From assembly GCA_030549335.1 (NCBI GenBank), contig CM060188.1, forward strand, positions 72,322,696 through 72,386,695: a stretch of DNA of 64,000 nt, in the 5' to 3' direction. The position numbers and the translations under genes are program-made. Below are positions 25,602-38,504 of the stretch, piece after piece (within the stretch, counting starts at the first letter, position 1; each line of letters begins with the position of its first letter). The notes under the pieces were generated by a model. The model saw only the letters and a list, made by a program, of their open reading frames with translations. It was not told where the DNA came from and did no database searches. This DNA comes from Pontederia crassipes (lineage: Eukaryota > Streptophyta > Magnoliopsida > Commelinales > Pontederiaceae).

Positions 25602-27548
25602 AAGATCAATGTGCATATCAAGGGTTAACCCATCAATTGATAATTTAATGGCTACAATTAACCAATTTAGAAATAAGGAAAATAACATTTTATTACTTTA
25701 ATCCAAAAATTAGAGATAATATAATAGTTTGAAAATAATAAAAATATATTTGGCAGGTAGACATGAAAAAAAGAAAGAAAAATAGTTTAGGAGCAGTTGG
25801 ATTAGATTTAGATTTGAAATTTACATTAAATAAAAAATTTTTCGTAAGAACTGACTTAAGAGTCCTGTTCATAAAAGGATTCCACCTTCTTAAATCCCCC
25901 AATAGCACATCCTCTCTTACTCTCACGCACGCATCCTGAGGCACCTCGACAACCAACAATGATCGACCCTCCATCTCACTCAATGCTAATGCATGAATGT
26001 CAAGGTACAATGATCTAGTTCGATGTAGAAGAGGGTTAATCAATTTAGGAAATGAGGAATTTGTGAATTTTCACCAATTTTAAGGTGTTTAAGAGGATCC
26101 TTATGTCGATATATGCCTAAATTATATTGTTTGGTATGTGGAATTGTAGGTTCATCACATGAGATTAGGATTCCAACAAAAGATCCGAGAAAGAATCACG
26201 ACCACGATTGTGAAATTCGTGTTCGTGGGAACTCGACTCATGTTTGCAACAACTCAGTTCGAGTTTGGGCTATACATCTTGAGTTCATATGACCCATCCC
26301 AAGTTCGATGAGACGTGCATCAATTTTCATCGGACCCAACTCGAGTTTTGCTAAAATTTAATTTGAGAGTTTTAAGACAACACAACCCATTTTCCTTCGA
26401 AGAAGGCTTGTGTTTGAACACAACTTTGTGCCATACCTAATACGACTTTTGTCCACCCTTGATGATGTAGAGGTGTTGTCATCGCTTGTGAACATAATTT
26501 CATGACATGTGAACGAAGGGTAACAACCATGGCACCACCATCACGACTCCTGAGCAAAAGGTTGTTTATTCTTATATATTTTATTGTTAATTGATCCATG
26601 ATTACTTATTGTCACTATTGATTTGATTTATGCTATTGATTTTTTCCCTTTCACGCATGCAATGTTATGATCATAGATTATATAGTAATGTCTATGGATT
26701 TACAGTAGTTGATTGTTGTGACTCTTGATTAACATGATATGATGACTCATAACGAATAAAATAATAAAATGACAAAGATATACGCAGAAGATAAATAAAA
26801 TAAAAGCTGAAAGCTGTGAGTCGCAGTGACATGAATTGTTCTACGATTGATGTTATGAAATTATTCTTGATTAGTGGGATAAGTAGTGGAACTGATGACA
26901 AAATATCAAAATTAAGATTTTTGAAATCCACACAATACTTTCAAAACTCTTATTGTATTGATTTTCCCATCTTGTGCAATGGATCTTAAGTGTCCCAAAA
27001 AAGTTCATACAACTCTTCCAAAACTCTTATTGCACTGATTTGCTCGCCTCGTGCAAAGGATCTTAATGTCTCTGAAAAAAGAGGATTATTCACCCCATAA
27101 AGAGATCCCACCATGATGTGCATGTCATTGGTGATAAGATGTACATAATAATATGATATGTATCATTAATAATAAGTGAGAGCTCTTTATATTGCGATCT
27201 TTATGAATGATAGACATAAACGCTAACGAATAATTCATAAATTAGTAATTGATGAATTATGCACATTGATTGAATAAGTTAAAATGTAATAACTTCTAAA
27301 CTATGGCTGATTGATAGTTGTTAATCGACTAAAAATTGTGATCAATTGAATATTATGACCGATGGATAATGACTAATTGAAATTAAAATTGATTGTGACT
27401 AATTAATAATTTTTACAAAGATTCTTAAATGAGCATTAACAAAGGATCAAATGATTGACAATTGACAAATGATTGGTTTGTAAATGATTATTGTTTATGG
27501 ATGATTGTTTCACTAATTGATACTTGATAATTATTTACATGTTTCATG
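25602..27548. other. Intergenic DNA
   Basis: No gene recognised. A unit containing aaactcttattg..ttgattt and ggatcttaa is duplicated at about 26944 and 27019. From 27240 to 27550 the sequence is a degenerate mixture of gattgat/aattgat motifs. Confidence 0.55.
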
Positions 27549-27557
27549 ATATGTTGG

Positions 27558-28631
27558 GACAAATTACACCAAATGCCCTCCAACTTTAAGGTTTGCTCAG
27601 CGATACCTTTCAACTTTACTTTGTAATACAAATGCTTTTCATCTTTTAACGCGTTTCACCCGATGTCCTCTTTACTTGGGACATCCGGTTTTCCAATTTT
27701 TCGTCGACGTGGCATCCACGTGATTATCTCCTCTCTCCACGCAAATAGTCATCCGACGTGGCATGCTCCGACGTGACACATAAAATTACACTAATGCCCT
27801 CCAACTTTAACGTTTACTCAGCGAAACCCTCAAACTTTACTTTGTAACACAAATGCCCTTCATCTTTTAACACATTTCACCCGATGCCCTCTTTACCTAG
27901 GACAACCGATTTCTTAATTTTTTGTCGATATAACATTCACGTGGCCATCTCCTCTCTTCTCCATGCAAATAATCGTCCGACGTGACACATAAAATTACAC
28001 CAGATGTCATTCAACTTTAAATTTTGCTCACCAAACGCACATAAAATTACACCAATTTGAATAAAGGCGGCGACCGACGAATGCGAAAGATGAACAATGA
28101 AGGAGGCGAATGATGAAGGAGAGCGAACGGCGAAGGAGTGCGAACGACGAAGGAGGTTTCACGCGAACGACGACAAAAAGAGAAATAAGAAAATAATTTA
28201 ACAGTGAGTGGGTCAAGTAAGATGGTTTAATATGTGATGCCACGTCGGATGGCTATTTGCATGAAGAAGAGAGGATGTGATCACCAAGTAAAGAGGGCAT
28301 CGGGTGAAATATATTAAAAGATGAAGGACATTTATATTACAAAGTGAAATTGAAGGATATCGCTGTGCAAACCTTAAAGTGAGAAGGCATTGGTACAATT
28401 TTATGTGCCACGTCGGAGCATGCCACGTTGGATGACTATTTACGTATAGGAGAAAGGAAATGACCACGTGAACACCACGTCGATGAAAAACTAAAAAACG
28501 ACTATCTCAGGTAAAGAAGGTATCGGGTGAAACGCGTTAAAAGACGAAGGACATTTGTGTTACAAAGTGAAATTGGAGAGTATCACTGAGCAAACCTTAA
28601 AGTTAGAGGACATTTGGTGTAATTTTTTCTA
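27558..28631. mobile_element. Fold-back Mutator-like element with tandem units in its inverted arms
   Basis: The left arm (27558 to about 28040) holds two tandem copies of a roughly 220-bp unit beginning aaattacacca.atg.cctccaactttaa. The right arm (about 28200-28631) holds the inverse units and ends in ggacatttggtgtaatttt. Flanks atatgttgg (27549-27557) and atatgttgt (28632-28640) are a 9-bp duplication with one mismatch. The centre carries short gcgaa.gacgaaggag repeats. No transposase frame is visible. Confidence 0.65.
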
Positions 28632-28640
28632 ATATGTTGT

Positions 28641-31600
28641 GATAATCTATAAGAAATTTATTATTGGTAATATATTTATTATTGATGATTGATATGATTA
28701 ATTATTATTCATTCCTAATCTAATTGCTGATTGATTTACTGATAATGGTTATATTGATATTCCACTCATGTATATTTGAAAAAAATATTTCACGTAATTG
28801 AATGATTGCTAAAAAACCTATGACGTTCTACATGTCATTTTTTTACTCTACATAATGACTTGTGATTTTTGGGAGTTTCTTCTCTATACTTGAATCCGTG
28901 AAGGCGAGTAAATAAAGATGATGACATTGACGGTGGCTCAGGTGAAGATTGACTTGCACATAGATATGAACCTGGATAGAGCTCTACTAGTTAATATTGG
29001 CAAAATTATATTATAAGATATTATATAATTCACTTCCCTATGATCATGTTTATTGTATGTATCATACTTATGCAAACTGATATGTTAACTAATTAAAATT
29101 TAAAAAAACATCAAATCATAGTAATAGGTAACATCTCTAAATCGACCTCCTGAATAAATGTTTAGAGTGAGTGTTTGGGAGCATTACTAATTTACTTTTA
29201 AAGACAGGGCGGGTTTATGATTGCAAATGGTATGAATTGTCTGACATGATAGCTGTAAAAAATTTTGTTTTTCTTCATAGGCACCACAATTTGATGCCTA
29301 GCAAGAGTTACCCTAGATAGTTTCTTCATAACTAATGATAGTTGTGGGCACTCATTGTTTCTCCGAGATGTCATGCAGGAAATTTGCATGCAGACCAACG
29401 ATACAAACAACATACAAACAGGAAATGATGAGTTTTTCAGTTGACAATGGATTTGTTCAGACATGGATTATTGACTAATGGATCAATGATTGACCATGAT
29501 GATTGACATATATATGAGCAAGCAATATCAAAGAAATTGACCACATCATAGCTGTTATTGGTACCTTGTTATGGGGAGCAGATATACTTATTATGGACTT
29601 GAAAGAGATAGGCCTACCAAATCTATAGCATCCTTTTCAAATGTTAAGTGGAAATTAGGTAATTGCTGATGTTACCTGAAAAGCCATTGAGAAGCTGCAG
29701 ATTACATGCCCCTGAAGGCCACATTATTTACTGGAGTCGTGCAAGGAGAAGATGAGCTAACAGATTAGGACCTATGGTACAAAGAAAAAAAAAACTACTG
29801 AACATAAAAGAGGTTACTTTAATCATTTGAACTCTTTTGTTGCGGTATCACAAAAGGCTTTACTTTTTCTTTGTTCATTTCCTAGTCTTCTTGAATCCTT
29901 CTGTTTTTGCACTTTACATTATGACTCCCAGATGCGTTATCAAGTAGGATTTTTTTATACATGTTGTGCGTGTTTCATCAGATGTTCAGAATGCTGTAAA
30001 AAGTAAACTACCGCATGGAGCTACAGCATGGTTTCTACCTCTTTTGATGTGTGAACAGTGAATATCATATTGTGGACTAACTAGAGAATCAAGAATCAAA
30101 TTTTCTTAATATTTGTGTATGAGACTAAAGCCACCCAGTAGCAGCAATCATTTGACCACTGTCCGAAAGCCACCACCCCTATTATTAAGTTGATGAACAC
30201 TGAAAAGTTAAAAGATAAAAAAGCTGTAGTTCATTTTCCACAGTTGCAGATGAATGGAACTATGGGTAGTCCCCTTATGTAGAAGCCAATTATTAAGGGC
30301 GGCAAACTGTTTTTTGAAAGACATGTGAAAGATTGCAGATACTGTTCTTTGAATAGAGGACTGTTACCAGGGAAAAAAGATGGTTGCGGTTTTATTTACC
30401 CAAGCACTACAAACTATCTAGTGGAAGATACTTCGTTTCATTTGCTGTAGATTTGGAACCCCACTCCTTGCAGTAGAACTGTAGAAAAATTCCTGTGAAA
30501 GCAGTAGATAGGGATGGTTGCTTCCAGCAGCATAGGTAAAAGTACAAATTATCATACTTCGTCTAGGACCACAATACTTGTCCTCCGTCCAAATGTGGGG
30601 TGCACATACTATTTTTGCTCTTGGATCATCATTAGAAGTTTCATTGTAATTAACTTCCGCAAATGATGATGTACAAATGTGTTCTCTTGCTTGGCTACCA
30701 AATTCCTCGGGAAAAATTGGCCACCAGATGTACATTATCCAATCTCCAATGGTCAACAGGGAATCCCTATACAGACAATAAGAACTGTGGAAGTTTTTTT
30801 TTCAGTTGTAACAACCGTGGAAGTTGTAGTATAAAACTCCATGTGTTGATTCAAATTATATTAATTTTAGCTTCCACAAGAAGGTTCGTAAGATCGACAT
30901 GAATAAGAAAATTTTTATGTTTACTAGTCATGCTTCGATATGAATTAGTTAGGGCCAGTTAAATTTATGGATACCAAAATTAACGAGGATAGAAAATCTT
31001 ACCACCACAATGGAGCTTATTCTCTCTCACAGGATCCATTCCCAAATTATTACTACAATCACCATTGAACAACCCAGTTCCCTCCAACGCATACGTGATG
31101 CCAAAATTCCCATGTGGTCCTCGCAATCTTTCTCCAATCCCTGTCACAATTCACAAATGAGAAGAGAATAAAAAAAGAAACTTGGGGGGGCATTAGAAGT
31201 TAGAAGAAGTCCCCTGCTCCCACAGAAGGGCGTTGAGCAGTCCTCCAATTATTTCTCTCACATCACCCTCAGCCCCTTCTTATAACACACCATGTGAAAG
31301 AAAGAAAACAAAAATGGCACAAACATTACATTCCCCCTTTCCCCCATTTGTTCCTCTTCCTCTCTGTTTAAAAAAATTGCTTTGTTCCTCCACCGTGATC
31401 TAGTTTCTCTGGCTTTTGCCATGAAACCTACCTAAGTCAATCCTGCCTAAACCCAGTCATTACTTTCATGTCGTCGTTCAACCCAAAGATTCTTCATCAT
31501 ATTTTTTTTCCCCTGGAACATTTATGAGAAGGGATGCGAGGTTGGCTGCCACTTGTCAATATTGAGTTCATTTTCGAGTAAATACTAAATTTTGGCATAA

Positions 31601-32189
31601 CAGATTGAATCCTAACAAAGAAAAATTACAATGTAAAACATAATTGGTGGAAGGTGTTCACTTCCGAAGTTAATATTGAAAAAATCATATGCTTCATATA
31701 AAATAAAAACTAAATTATAAATGACATAAAAGAGTCTATTTAGAAATAACTAACTCTGAATAAACTTTGTTTTTACCTTTTGTTGGTCCTGAGCACAAGT
31801 GTCTCCTTGGATGTTTTCCTTCTGTTTGTTACCTTCTCCGAGGTTAAATATTAATTACAAACACTGAGAAGGAGGTCCTTTATCTGGTGAGCTGTGTGCT
31901 CTTATTTTCTAAATCCCCCTGCTTTTCCTCAGCTCTCTCCCCCATGACATCTCATTCACATGAACCACTCTCCAACTGCAATACTCCACGCAGCGTAATT
32001 TTTTAATCTCCTCTCTTTTCCTCCCTCTCTTGCTGTCTGTCTCTGCTAAAAAGAGCCTCCTTTTCATGCTTCAATATTTTTTGTTCAACAACTCCCTTGC
32101 AGGTATTCTCATAACCACACCACAATCTTTCTCTCTTTCCCTTCTTCTTCATCTCCCCCTCCTGATCCTGCCAGCAACTGAGACATGGT
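28641..32189. other. Intergenic DNA and upstream region of the receptor-like gene
   Basis: No gene recognised; ORFs at 29198-29464 and 30418-30902 overlap in opposite directions and have no family features. The last 300 bases before the ATG become CT-rich (tctctctttccc type), as in many plant 5' leaders. A possible leader intron acceptor (cttgcag) lies near 32096. I could not identify a confident TATA box. Confidence 0.5.
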
Positions 32190-34819
32190 TTGTTCCAGAG
32201 CACCACAGACATGAGCTTCCAGAGCAGTAAACTCCTCTCCAAGAGGGAGGGTAGTGGTGCGACTACCATTCTAGTTGTTGCTCCTTTGTTCTTTGCTTTA
32301 GTGGTCATCTTTGCAGGTCCGGCGTTCAGTCTGAGCCAAGATGGAGTCTTGTTGCTCAAGTTCAAGTACTCCGTGCTCAGCGACCCCCTGTCCGCACTTG
32401 GAGACTGGAACTACGACGACGCCACGCCCTGCGCGTGGAACGGGGTCGTCTGCATGAGCTTCCCCGACGCAGTCACCCTCAATTGGAGTACTGCCGGTAC
32501 TGGTAATGATGGCAATGTGCTATCTTCGGCCACTACCTCCAGAGTGATCAGCTTGGTTCTCCCCAATTCCCAGCTTTTGGGTTCCATCCCACCCGAGCTC
32601 GGCCTGGTCGAGCACCTCCGCCATCTTGACCTCTCCGGCAACATGCTCAATGGCACGCTACCGGCGTCGCTCTTCAACTTGTCGGAGCTCCGCGTCCTCT
32701 CCTTGGCCAACAACGAGATCTCAGGCGAAATGCCCGAACTCGACGGGAGCATGAACGACCTGCAGTCGCTCCACCTTTCGAACAACGCATTGGTCGGGAG
32801 AGTGCCGAGCAATCTCACGTTGCTGCCCAATCTCACGGTCGTCTCCCTTGCCAGCAATTACCTTTCAGGGGAGCTGCCCGGCGGCTCATTCGAGCGGCTC
32901 GAGTATTTGGATCTGAGTTCAAACCTCCTCAATGGCTCCCTGCCGCTGGATCTCGCCGGCCAGAGGATGCGGTATCTGAACTTGTCCTACAACCGGTTGT
33001 CCGGCAAGATCCCACCGGAGTTAGGTTTGGGGATTCTGGTCAACGCCACGGTGGACTTCTCGTTCAACAGTCTCACCGGAGAGATCCCACAGATTGGGGC
33101 CTTCGCAGTTCAGAAGCCGGCGGCCTTCGCCGGGAACCCAGATCTCTGCGGGAAGCCACTGAGGAACCTGTGCACAATTCCTTCGACCCTCTCGAATCCT
33201 CCGAACTCGTCCACCGTGATACAGCCGGCGTCGAAGTCCCCTCCTGCGTTCGCGGCGATACCCAAGGACACGGACGCTTCGTCGGCCGACGGCGGAAAAA
33301 ATTCCTCCAAGCAAAGCGGCCTTCGGCCGGCGGTCGTAATTGCGATCACTATCGGAGACGTGGCTGGCATAGCAGTTCTATTCATGGTGTTCCTCTACGT
33401 ATACCAGGTGAAAAAGAAGAAGAGAGATCAGCAGCAACAGCAAGTGCATCAAAACCATTTTAAGAAAGAAACAGGAATCGTGGGGTTGAACAGGGCACTG
33501 CCACCGCCAACGTCCCCTGAATCGAAAGGCGCCATTGGTGCGCTATCGTGTTGTTTGAGGAAGAAAGCCGGCGACGGAGATGACACCGAGGAGACATCAG
33601 AGACCTCATCATCCTCCGAAGCAGATACAGGAGGAGATCAGCGAGCGGGATTCAAGCAGGGGGATGGCCATAAATCCAGTGCCCAGCTGAAGCAGCATCA
33701 AGGCGCGGCCACGCTCGTCACGGTTGACGCGGAGAGCGAACTGGAGCTGGAGACGCTGCTCAAGGCTTCGGCGTACATACTCGGCGCCAGTGGATCCAGC
33801 ATTGTCTACAAGGCCGTGCTCGGTGACGGCACGACGCTGGCCGTCCGCCGCATAGGCGAAAGCAGCGCCATCGACAAGCTCAAGGATTTCGACGCGCAGG
33901 TCCGCGTCATCGCCAAGTTCCGCCATCCAAACCTCCTACGCCTCCGAGGATTCTATTGGGGACCGGACGAAAAGCTTGTAATCCACGATTATGCACCCAA
34001 CGGCAGTCTCGCCAACATCTCCTTCAGTAGTAAGTCTTCCCCTCTTGTCACCTCTGTGACATTTTGGCAAACGATTTCGCAGCAGAATTGGTACTAAAAC
34101 AATCGCGTCCCTCGTTGCTTCCAGAGAAGCTCGGGTCGTCGCCGTTCCACCTGACCTGGGAGACGCGCCTGCGGATAGCGCGGGGCGTGGCGAGGGGCCT
34201 TGCCTACCTCCATGACAAGAAAAGCGTCCACGGAAATGTGAAACCAAGCAACATTCTACTGGACGCCGAGATGGAGCCAAAGATCGGCGACTTCGGTCTG
34301 GAACGCCTGATGTCCGTGGACGGAAGCTACAAGCTCGGCACGTCGGCCCGGCAGTTCGGGAGCAAGCGGTCGGTGCAGTCATCCAACAGCCTGCCGGACC
34401 TCTCCCCACTGGCCGGCGCGAGTCCCTGTGGTTCCGCCTCCACATCGGCGGCAGCGCCTCCCCCATACCTAGCGCCGGAGTGCCTGAAGAACCTGAAGCC
34501 TAACGCCAAGTGGGACGTGTACGCGTTCGGTATGGTGTTGCTCGAGCTGCTTGCCGGGAGGACGTTCTCGGAGGTGGAGCTCTGCCAGTGGAACGCCGGG
34601 TTCGTGGCGGAGGAAAGGAACAGGATCCTGCGCTTGGCCGACCAGGCGATGCGCGGCGAGGTGGAGGGCAAGGAGGATGCACTGCTGTGCTGCTTCAAGC
34701 TGGGCTTCGCGTGCTGCGCGACGGCGCCGCAGAAGCGGCCGTCCATGAAGGACGCAGCGCAAGTGCTCGACAAATTGGCATCAAGCAGCAGCTCTTCTGC
34801 TGCCTCTTCTTGCTCTTGA
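32190..34819 (+). CDS. Leucine-rich-repeat receptor-like protein with an inactive-type kinase domain
   Basis: Two exons, 32190-34029 and 34125-34819, giving 844 residues; the intron is GT/AG and joins the kinase in frame. It resembles the Arabidopsis group of At4g37250 and At2g23300. In order: signal peptide (about 25-46), LRR N-terminal cap with C.WNGVVC (about 50-88), six to seven leucine-rich repeats (about 115-300), a Ser/Pro-rich juxtamembrane stretch, one membrane segment (about 380-405) followed by KKKKRD, an acidic Ser-rich linker, and a kinase domain from about 525. The glycine loop reads LGASGSSIVYK. The usual catalytic HRD is HGN, and the ATP-binding lysine position reads AVRR; DFG is kept. 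This fits a plasma-membrane pseudokinase, as is usual in this family. The first ATG has G at -3 and +4; a second in-frame ATG at 32211 is possible. The ligand is unknown. Confidence 0.93.
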
Positions 34820-35049
34820 TTCATTAATGTGTTCTCGTATCTTTTTTTCTCTGTCATTTTAGAATTGTGATCAAATTGGTGTGAGTTTGTTTCCATTAAT
34901 GCCTGCGATCATAGCTCACGCTGATGCAAGTCGCCAACATCTTTCTTCTTTTCTATGTAATCGTTAGTGCCGTGATTCAAAATGTTAAACTAATTGTGGG
35001 CATTACGATATCTTAGAAAAAACGGTAAGCCGGTAAGGTAATATTAATT

Positions 35050-35502
35050 GGAAAAAATGGGCGGGGAACTGTCCCTCCCGCCCAGATCTGACCATATTAG
35101 TAGTGATAAGAGCGGTTCAGTGCCGGGACGGCAGATCAGATTCGCGTGACGGTTTGACGATTCGCGGTCGTGGTTCGATGAAGCGATCGGTTGGAAGGTG
35201 TATAAAATTAGAAAACCCTCGCGGCCAACCATTTCTTTCTTTTCTCTCTCTCTCCTCTCCGCAGTTTCTCCTCTCCTCTCCGAGCGACCTCGTCCCACAC
35301 ACCGCCTCTCTCCTCTTTTGTTTCCTCCGCCCCGCCTCTCTCCTCTTCGTTTCTCCTCTCTGCGCGGCGGTGCGAGCTCGTTCGACGCCGCCGACCTCGC
35401 GTGATTGATCTGAGCTCTTCAGTGCTTCTCCTACTCCGCGTAAACTCGTCCGAGCCCATCTGCGGCAGATCTGTCCGTCGCTAACCCCCACGCGAACAAC
35501 AG
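35050..35502 (+). repeat. Left terminal inverted repeat of the MULE
   Basis: Aligns by eye with the inverse of 52380-52955: shared blocks include cagatctgaccat, gagcggttcag, tggttcgatgaa, ggtgtataaaa and tgcttctcctactccg. The repeat contains a TATA-like box and a CT-rich tract, resembling a promoter and leader. ORFs here (35044-35542) are composition artefacts. Confidence 0.8.
35201..35208 (+). promoter_or_regulatory. TATA-like box in the left MULE end
   Basis: TATAAAAT is followed by a CT-rich stretch; the inverse copy in the right end also keeps TATAAAA (52761-52768, minus). Mutator ends are known to hold promoters, so outward-in transcription is plausible but unproven. Confidence 0.45.
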
Positions 35503-35752
35503 CGGATCCGAGCCCATCTGCCGCTGATATGCCCGCCGCCAACCCCCTCTTCGAACTATCCGCTGACCTAGTTCGCCCGCCCCGTTCCGCCGCTAACCTT
35601 TTCGAATCGTTGCCCTAGCTTCGCTGACCTACTTCGACCGCCTCTCATCACCGTCGAGTTCGCCTGCCTCAGGGTCGCTTCGCCCACCCCGCCGCCACCC
35701 TGCCGAGTTCGCCCGCCCACGTCCTCTTCGCCCTGCCGAGTTCACCCGTCCC

Positions 35753-36398
35753 TAGGGGCGAAGCCACATCCACTGAAAACTCGTATAAGTAGTAGTTACT
35801 CATAATTTCTCAACGCTTCTTGAATTGACTAGGGATTGAACCTTGATTTGCTTCTCATTTTCCACAAAGTGCAAGCAACAATTTTATTTGTTCATGTGCC
35901 AAGTTCATCCATTTTACTTGATCATGTTTCATATTTTTTATTGACTTGCATGCATTATTCAATTTTAATATTTTTTTATTTTATGTTATCATGTTCATAT
36001 TTCAGTATCTTTTAATTTTATTTTTACCACAATTTAATGAAATAACTGTAAAAATGACACTATTATAACAATTAAATTCTAATATATATTGAATTTATAT
36101 TTTGAAATTCCAATATTATTATGTATTAGTTTTAATATACTTACTTCAATATTATTTCTTATTTAATCTAATATTTCATTTACCACCTGTAGTTATATTA
36201 TTATATATATTCTTTGCTAAAATATTTTTTTATTTTATTTAACAAACATTGATATATATATTATGAAAACATGTATAATACATATTCAATATTAAAATTT
36301 ATATTAAATTATGTAAATGACAATATTATTTTTAATATTTAAATATATAATATATTATATTGTGCACCTACTTGTCGTATTTTTTGGCTCCGTCACTG
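35753..36398. mobile_element. hAT-type MITE inside the MULE
   Basis: Left end TAGGGGCGAAGCCACA; right end read inward CAGTGACGGAGCCA, the common plant CAGGGGCGGAGCC-type terminus. Flanks cccgtccc (35745-35752) and cccgcccc (36399-36406) are an 8-bp duplication with one mismatch. The interior is AT-rich and non-coding. Confidence 0.8.
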
Positions 36399-36694
36399 CC
36401 CGCCCCACGGCCGCTTCGCCCACCCCGCCACTGCCCGGTCGCCCTGCCAACAGTGTAATTGGTGTTTGAATTAGTTATTACATAACAAAAATTATGTTTG
36501 ATTAATTGCATAACAACTAAGTCAATTACATTGCATAGATGCATGCATTTTAGTTGACTATAGATGATGCTAAAACCAATAGCAATTTAAGTCCCTAAAT
36601 TTATCTACATGTCATCTTCTACTTTATTCACATTACATCCTTCAAACACTACAAGAAAATTGCCATTTTTCGATGGGTAATTTTCGACGGTTTG

Positions 36695-37320
36695 AAATCC
36701 GTCGTAATTTGTGACGATTCCATTTGCGACGGATTTTTCGACGATTACGACCGTCGAAAAGGAAAATAATAAATTATATAATTTGTTATATTATTATTTT
36801 ATTTTTTGATGGTTAGGAACGTCGAAATTTTTGACGGATACCCATCCGTCGCAATTTGGACGGATTTTCCGACGGTTACGACCGTCGGAAAGGAAAATAA
36901 TAAATTATATAATTTATTATATTATTATTTTATTTTTTGACGGTTAGGAACGTCGATATTTTCGACGGATATCCATCCGTCGCAATTTGCGACGAATTTT
37001 TCGACGGTTACGACCGTCGAAAAGGAAAATAATAAATTATATAATTTGTTATATTATTATTTTATTTTTCGACGGTTAGGAACGTCGATATTTCCGACGG
37101 ATACCCATCCGTCGCAAAGAAAAATAATAAATTATATAATTTGTTATATTATTATTTTATTTTTTCACGGTTAGGAACGTCAATATATCTGACGGATACC
37201 CATCCGTCGTAATTTGCGACGGATTTTTCGACGGTTACGACCGTCGAAAATGAAAATAATAAATTATATAATTTGTTATATTATTATTTTATTTTTCGAC
37301 GGTCAGAACCGTCGGTAACT
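36695..37320. repeat. Tandem array of about 131-bp palindromic units in the CACTA element
   Basis: The unit contains cgacggttacgaccgtcg, then aaataataaattatata, then gttaggaacgtcga. Copies of the palindrome start at 36739, 36870, 37002 and 37229, with a shortened copy between the last two. Each contains a self-complementary cgacggt...accgtcg core. Confidence 0.85.
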
Positions 37321-37594
37321 TTAAAAATAGTTAATATTTATGTTTTCGATGGCCGGAGCTGTCGGTAGTTAAAATTTCATTATCCTGCTTTTTTTTTCTT
37401 TTCCCGCCTTCTCTCATCTTTTCCCCTTATAATACCTCTCTCACTCTCTCCCTCCTCTCTCTCTCTCCTCTCTCTCGGCCCGCGAGCACCGGTCGGCGAC
37501 CCTCTCCCCGCCGGCGACCCTCTCCCGCACCGGACGTCAGCGAGCCACTCCTGCACCGGCGACCCTCTCCCGCGTCGACGGCTCTCTCTCCTAT

Positions 37595-37765
37595 CGGAGG
37601 CCGCTAGCGGCCGAATCTCGCCGCTGGCGGTCGGATCTGGCCCTAGCGGCCGGATCCGGCCCCCAGCGGCCGGATCCGGCCCCCAGCGACCGGATCCGAC
37701 CCCCAGCGGCCGGATCCGCCCCCCAGCGGCCGGATCCGCCCCCCCAGCGACCGGATCCGACCTCG
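37595..37765. repeat. GC-rich minisatellite in the CACTA element
   Basis: An approximately 17-18-bp unit, ccccagcggccggatccg with variants, is repeated about seven to eight times. It includes many GGATCC sites. Confidence 0.8.
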
Positions 37766-38504
37766 GTCGGCTGGCGGACGGATCCGACGTCGTCCGCTGG
37801 CCGCTGGCGGCCGAATCTGGCCGTCGGCCGGCTAATTTTTTTAAAATTATAAAAATTCTTTTCGATAGTTTTGATCGTCGAAACTTCGGCGTCGCCCGAC
37901 GGCCGTCGAGATTTTCGGCGGTAGCAACCACCGATATTTGCGGCGGTCAACGAAACCGTCGAAAACATCGGCAGTCTCGATCGCCGAAGTTTTCGACGGT
38001 TTTGTCGACTGCCGAAAATATCGGCGGTCGTGACCGCCGAAGTTTCGACGGTTTTGTCGACCGTCACAAATATCGGCGGTCACGACCGTCGGAAATCCGT
38101 CGAAATTTTTGGCGGTTTCTTTCAAACTATCGGAAATTGATTTGCGACGACCGTTTTTCGAACGTCTCAATTTTTGGCGAAATTACCGACAATTTCGACT
38201 GTCGATAATCCCCAATTTTCTTATAGTTAAATGCTTTAATTGGGGGATAGCGTGCTCTCATTATTTGGTAAATATTTTATTTATTGATGCACGAAAAACA
38301 TGCATTAATTTAGTTTATTTGATTTATATTATTGAAGTCTTTTGTGTTCAAGGAGGAGAGAATTGATTTATTTTAAAATAATTTCTTTAAGATTTGATTT
38401 CTATCTAAGTTTGAATAAATTCATTGCAGAAAATCAAAACGACAAGAAAATGGCCGGAAACACAACGAAAACTCAACAAAAGCCTCATGGCCGTGCTTCT
38501 AAGA

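Larger units (their letters stand above)
36647..38228. mobile_element. Non-autonomous CACTA element inside the MULE
   Basis: Starts CACTACAAGAAAATTG and ends CAATTTTCTTATAGTT, an imperfect inverse of the start (the final G and one inner G are changed). AAA lies on both sides (36644-36646, 38229-38231), the expected 3-bp duplication, though weak in A-rich DNA. The body is made of ccgtcg/cgacgg palindromic subterminal motifs, a 131-bp tandem array and a GC-rich centre. The minus ORF 37380-37931 is low-complexity and I do not regard it as a gene. Confidence 0.85.

Noticed and set aside
32411..34896. Minus-strand ORFs of up to 189 residues opposite the receptor-like gene
   Set aside because: GC-rich shadows of the real coding strand.
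35044..35542. ORFs of 60-141 residues on both strands
   Set aside because: They lie in the MULE inverted end, overlap a CT-rich leader-like tract, and are not kept in the inverse copy at 52380-52955.
36695..37320. CRISPR-like regular repeat array
   Set aside because: Unit of about 131 bp with no unique spacers, inside a plant CACTA element.
37380..38170. Minus-strand ORFs of 107-183 residues
   Set aside because: Low-complexity translation of the ccgtcg and ggccggatccg repeats in a CACTA element.
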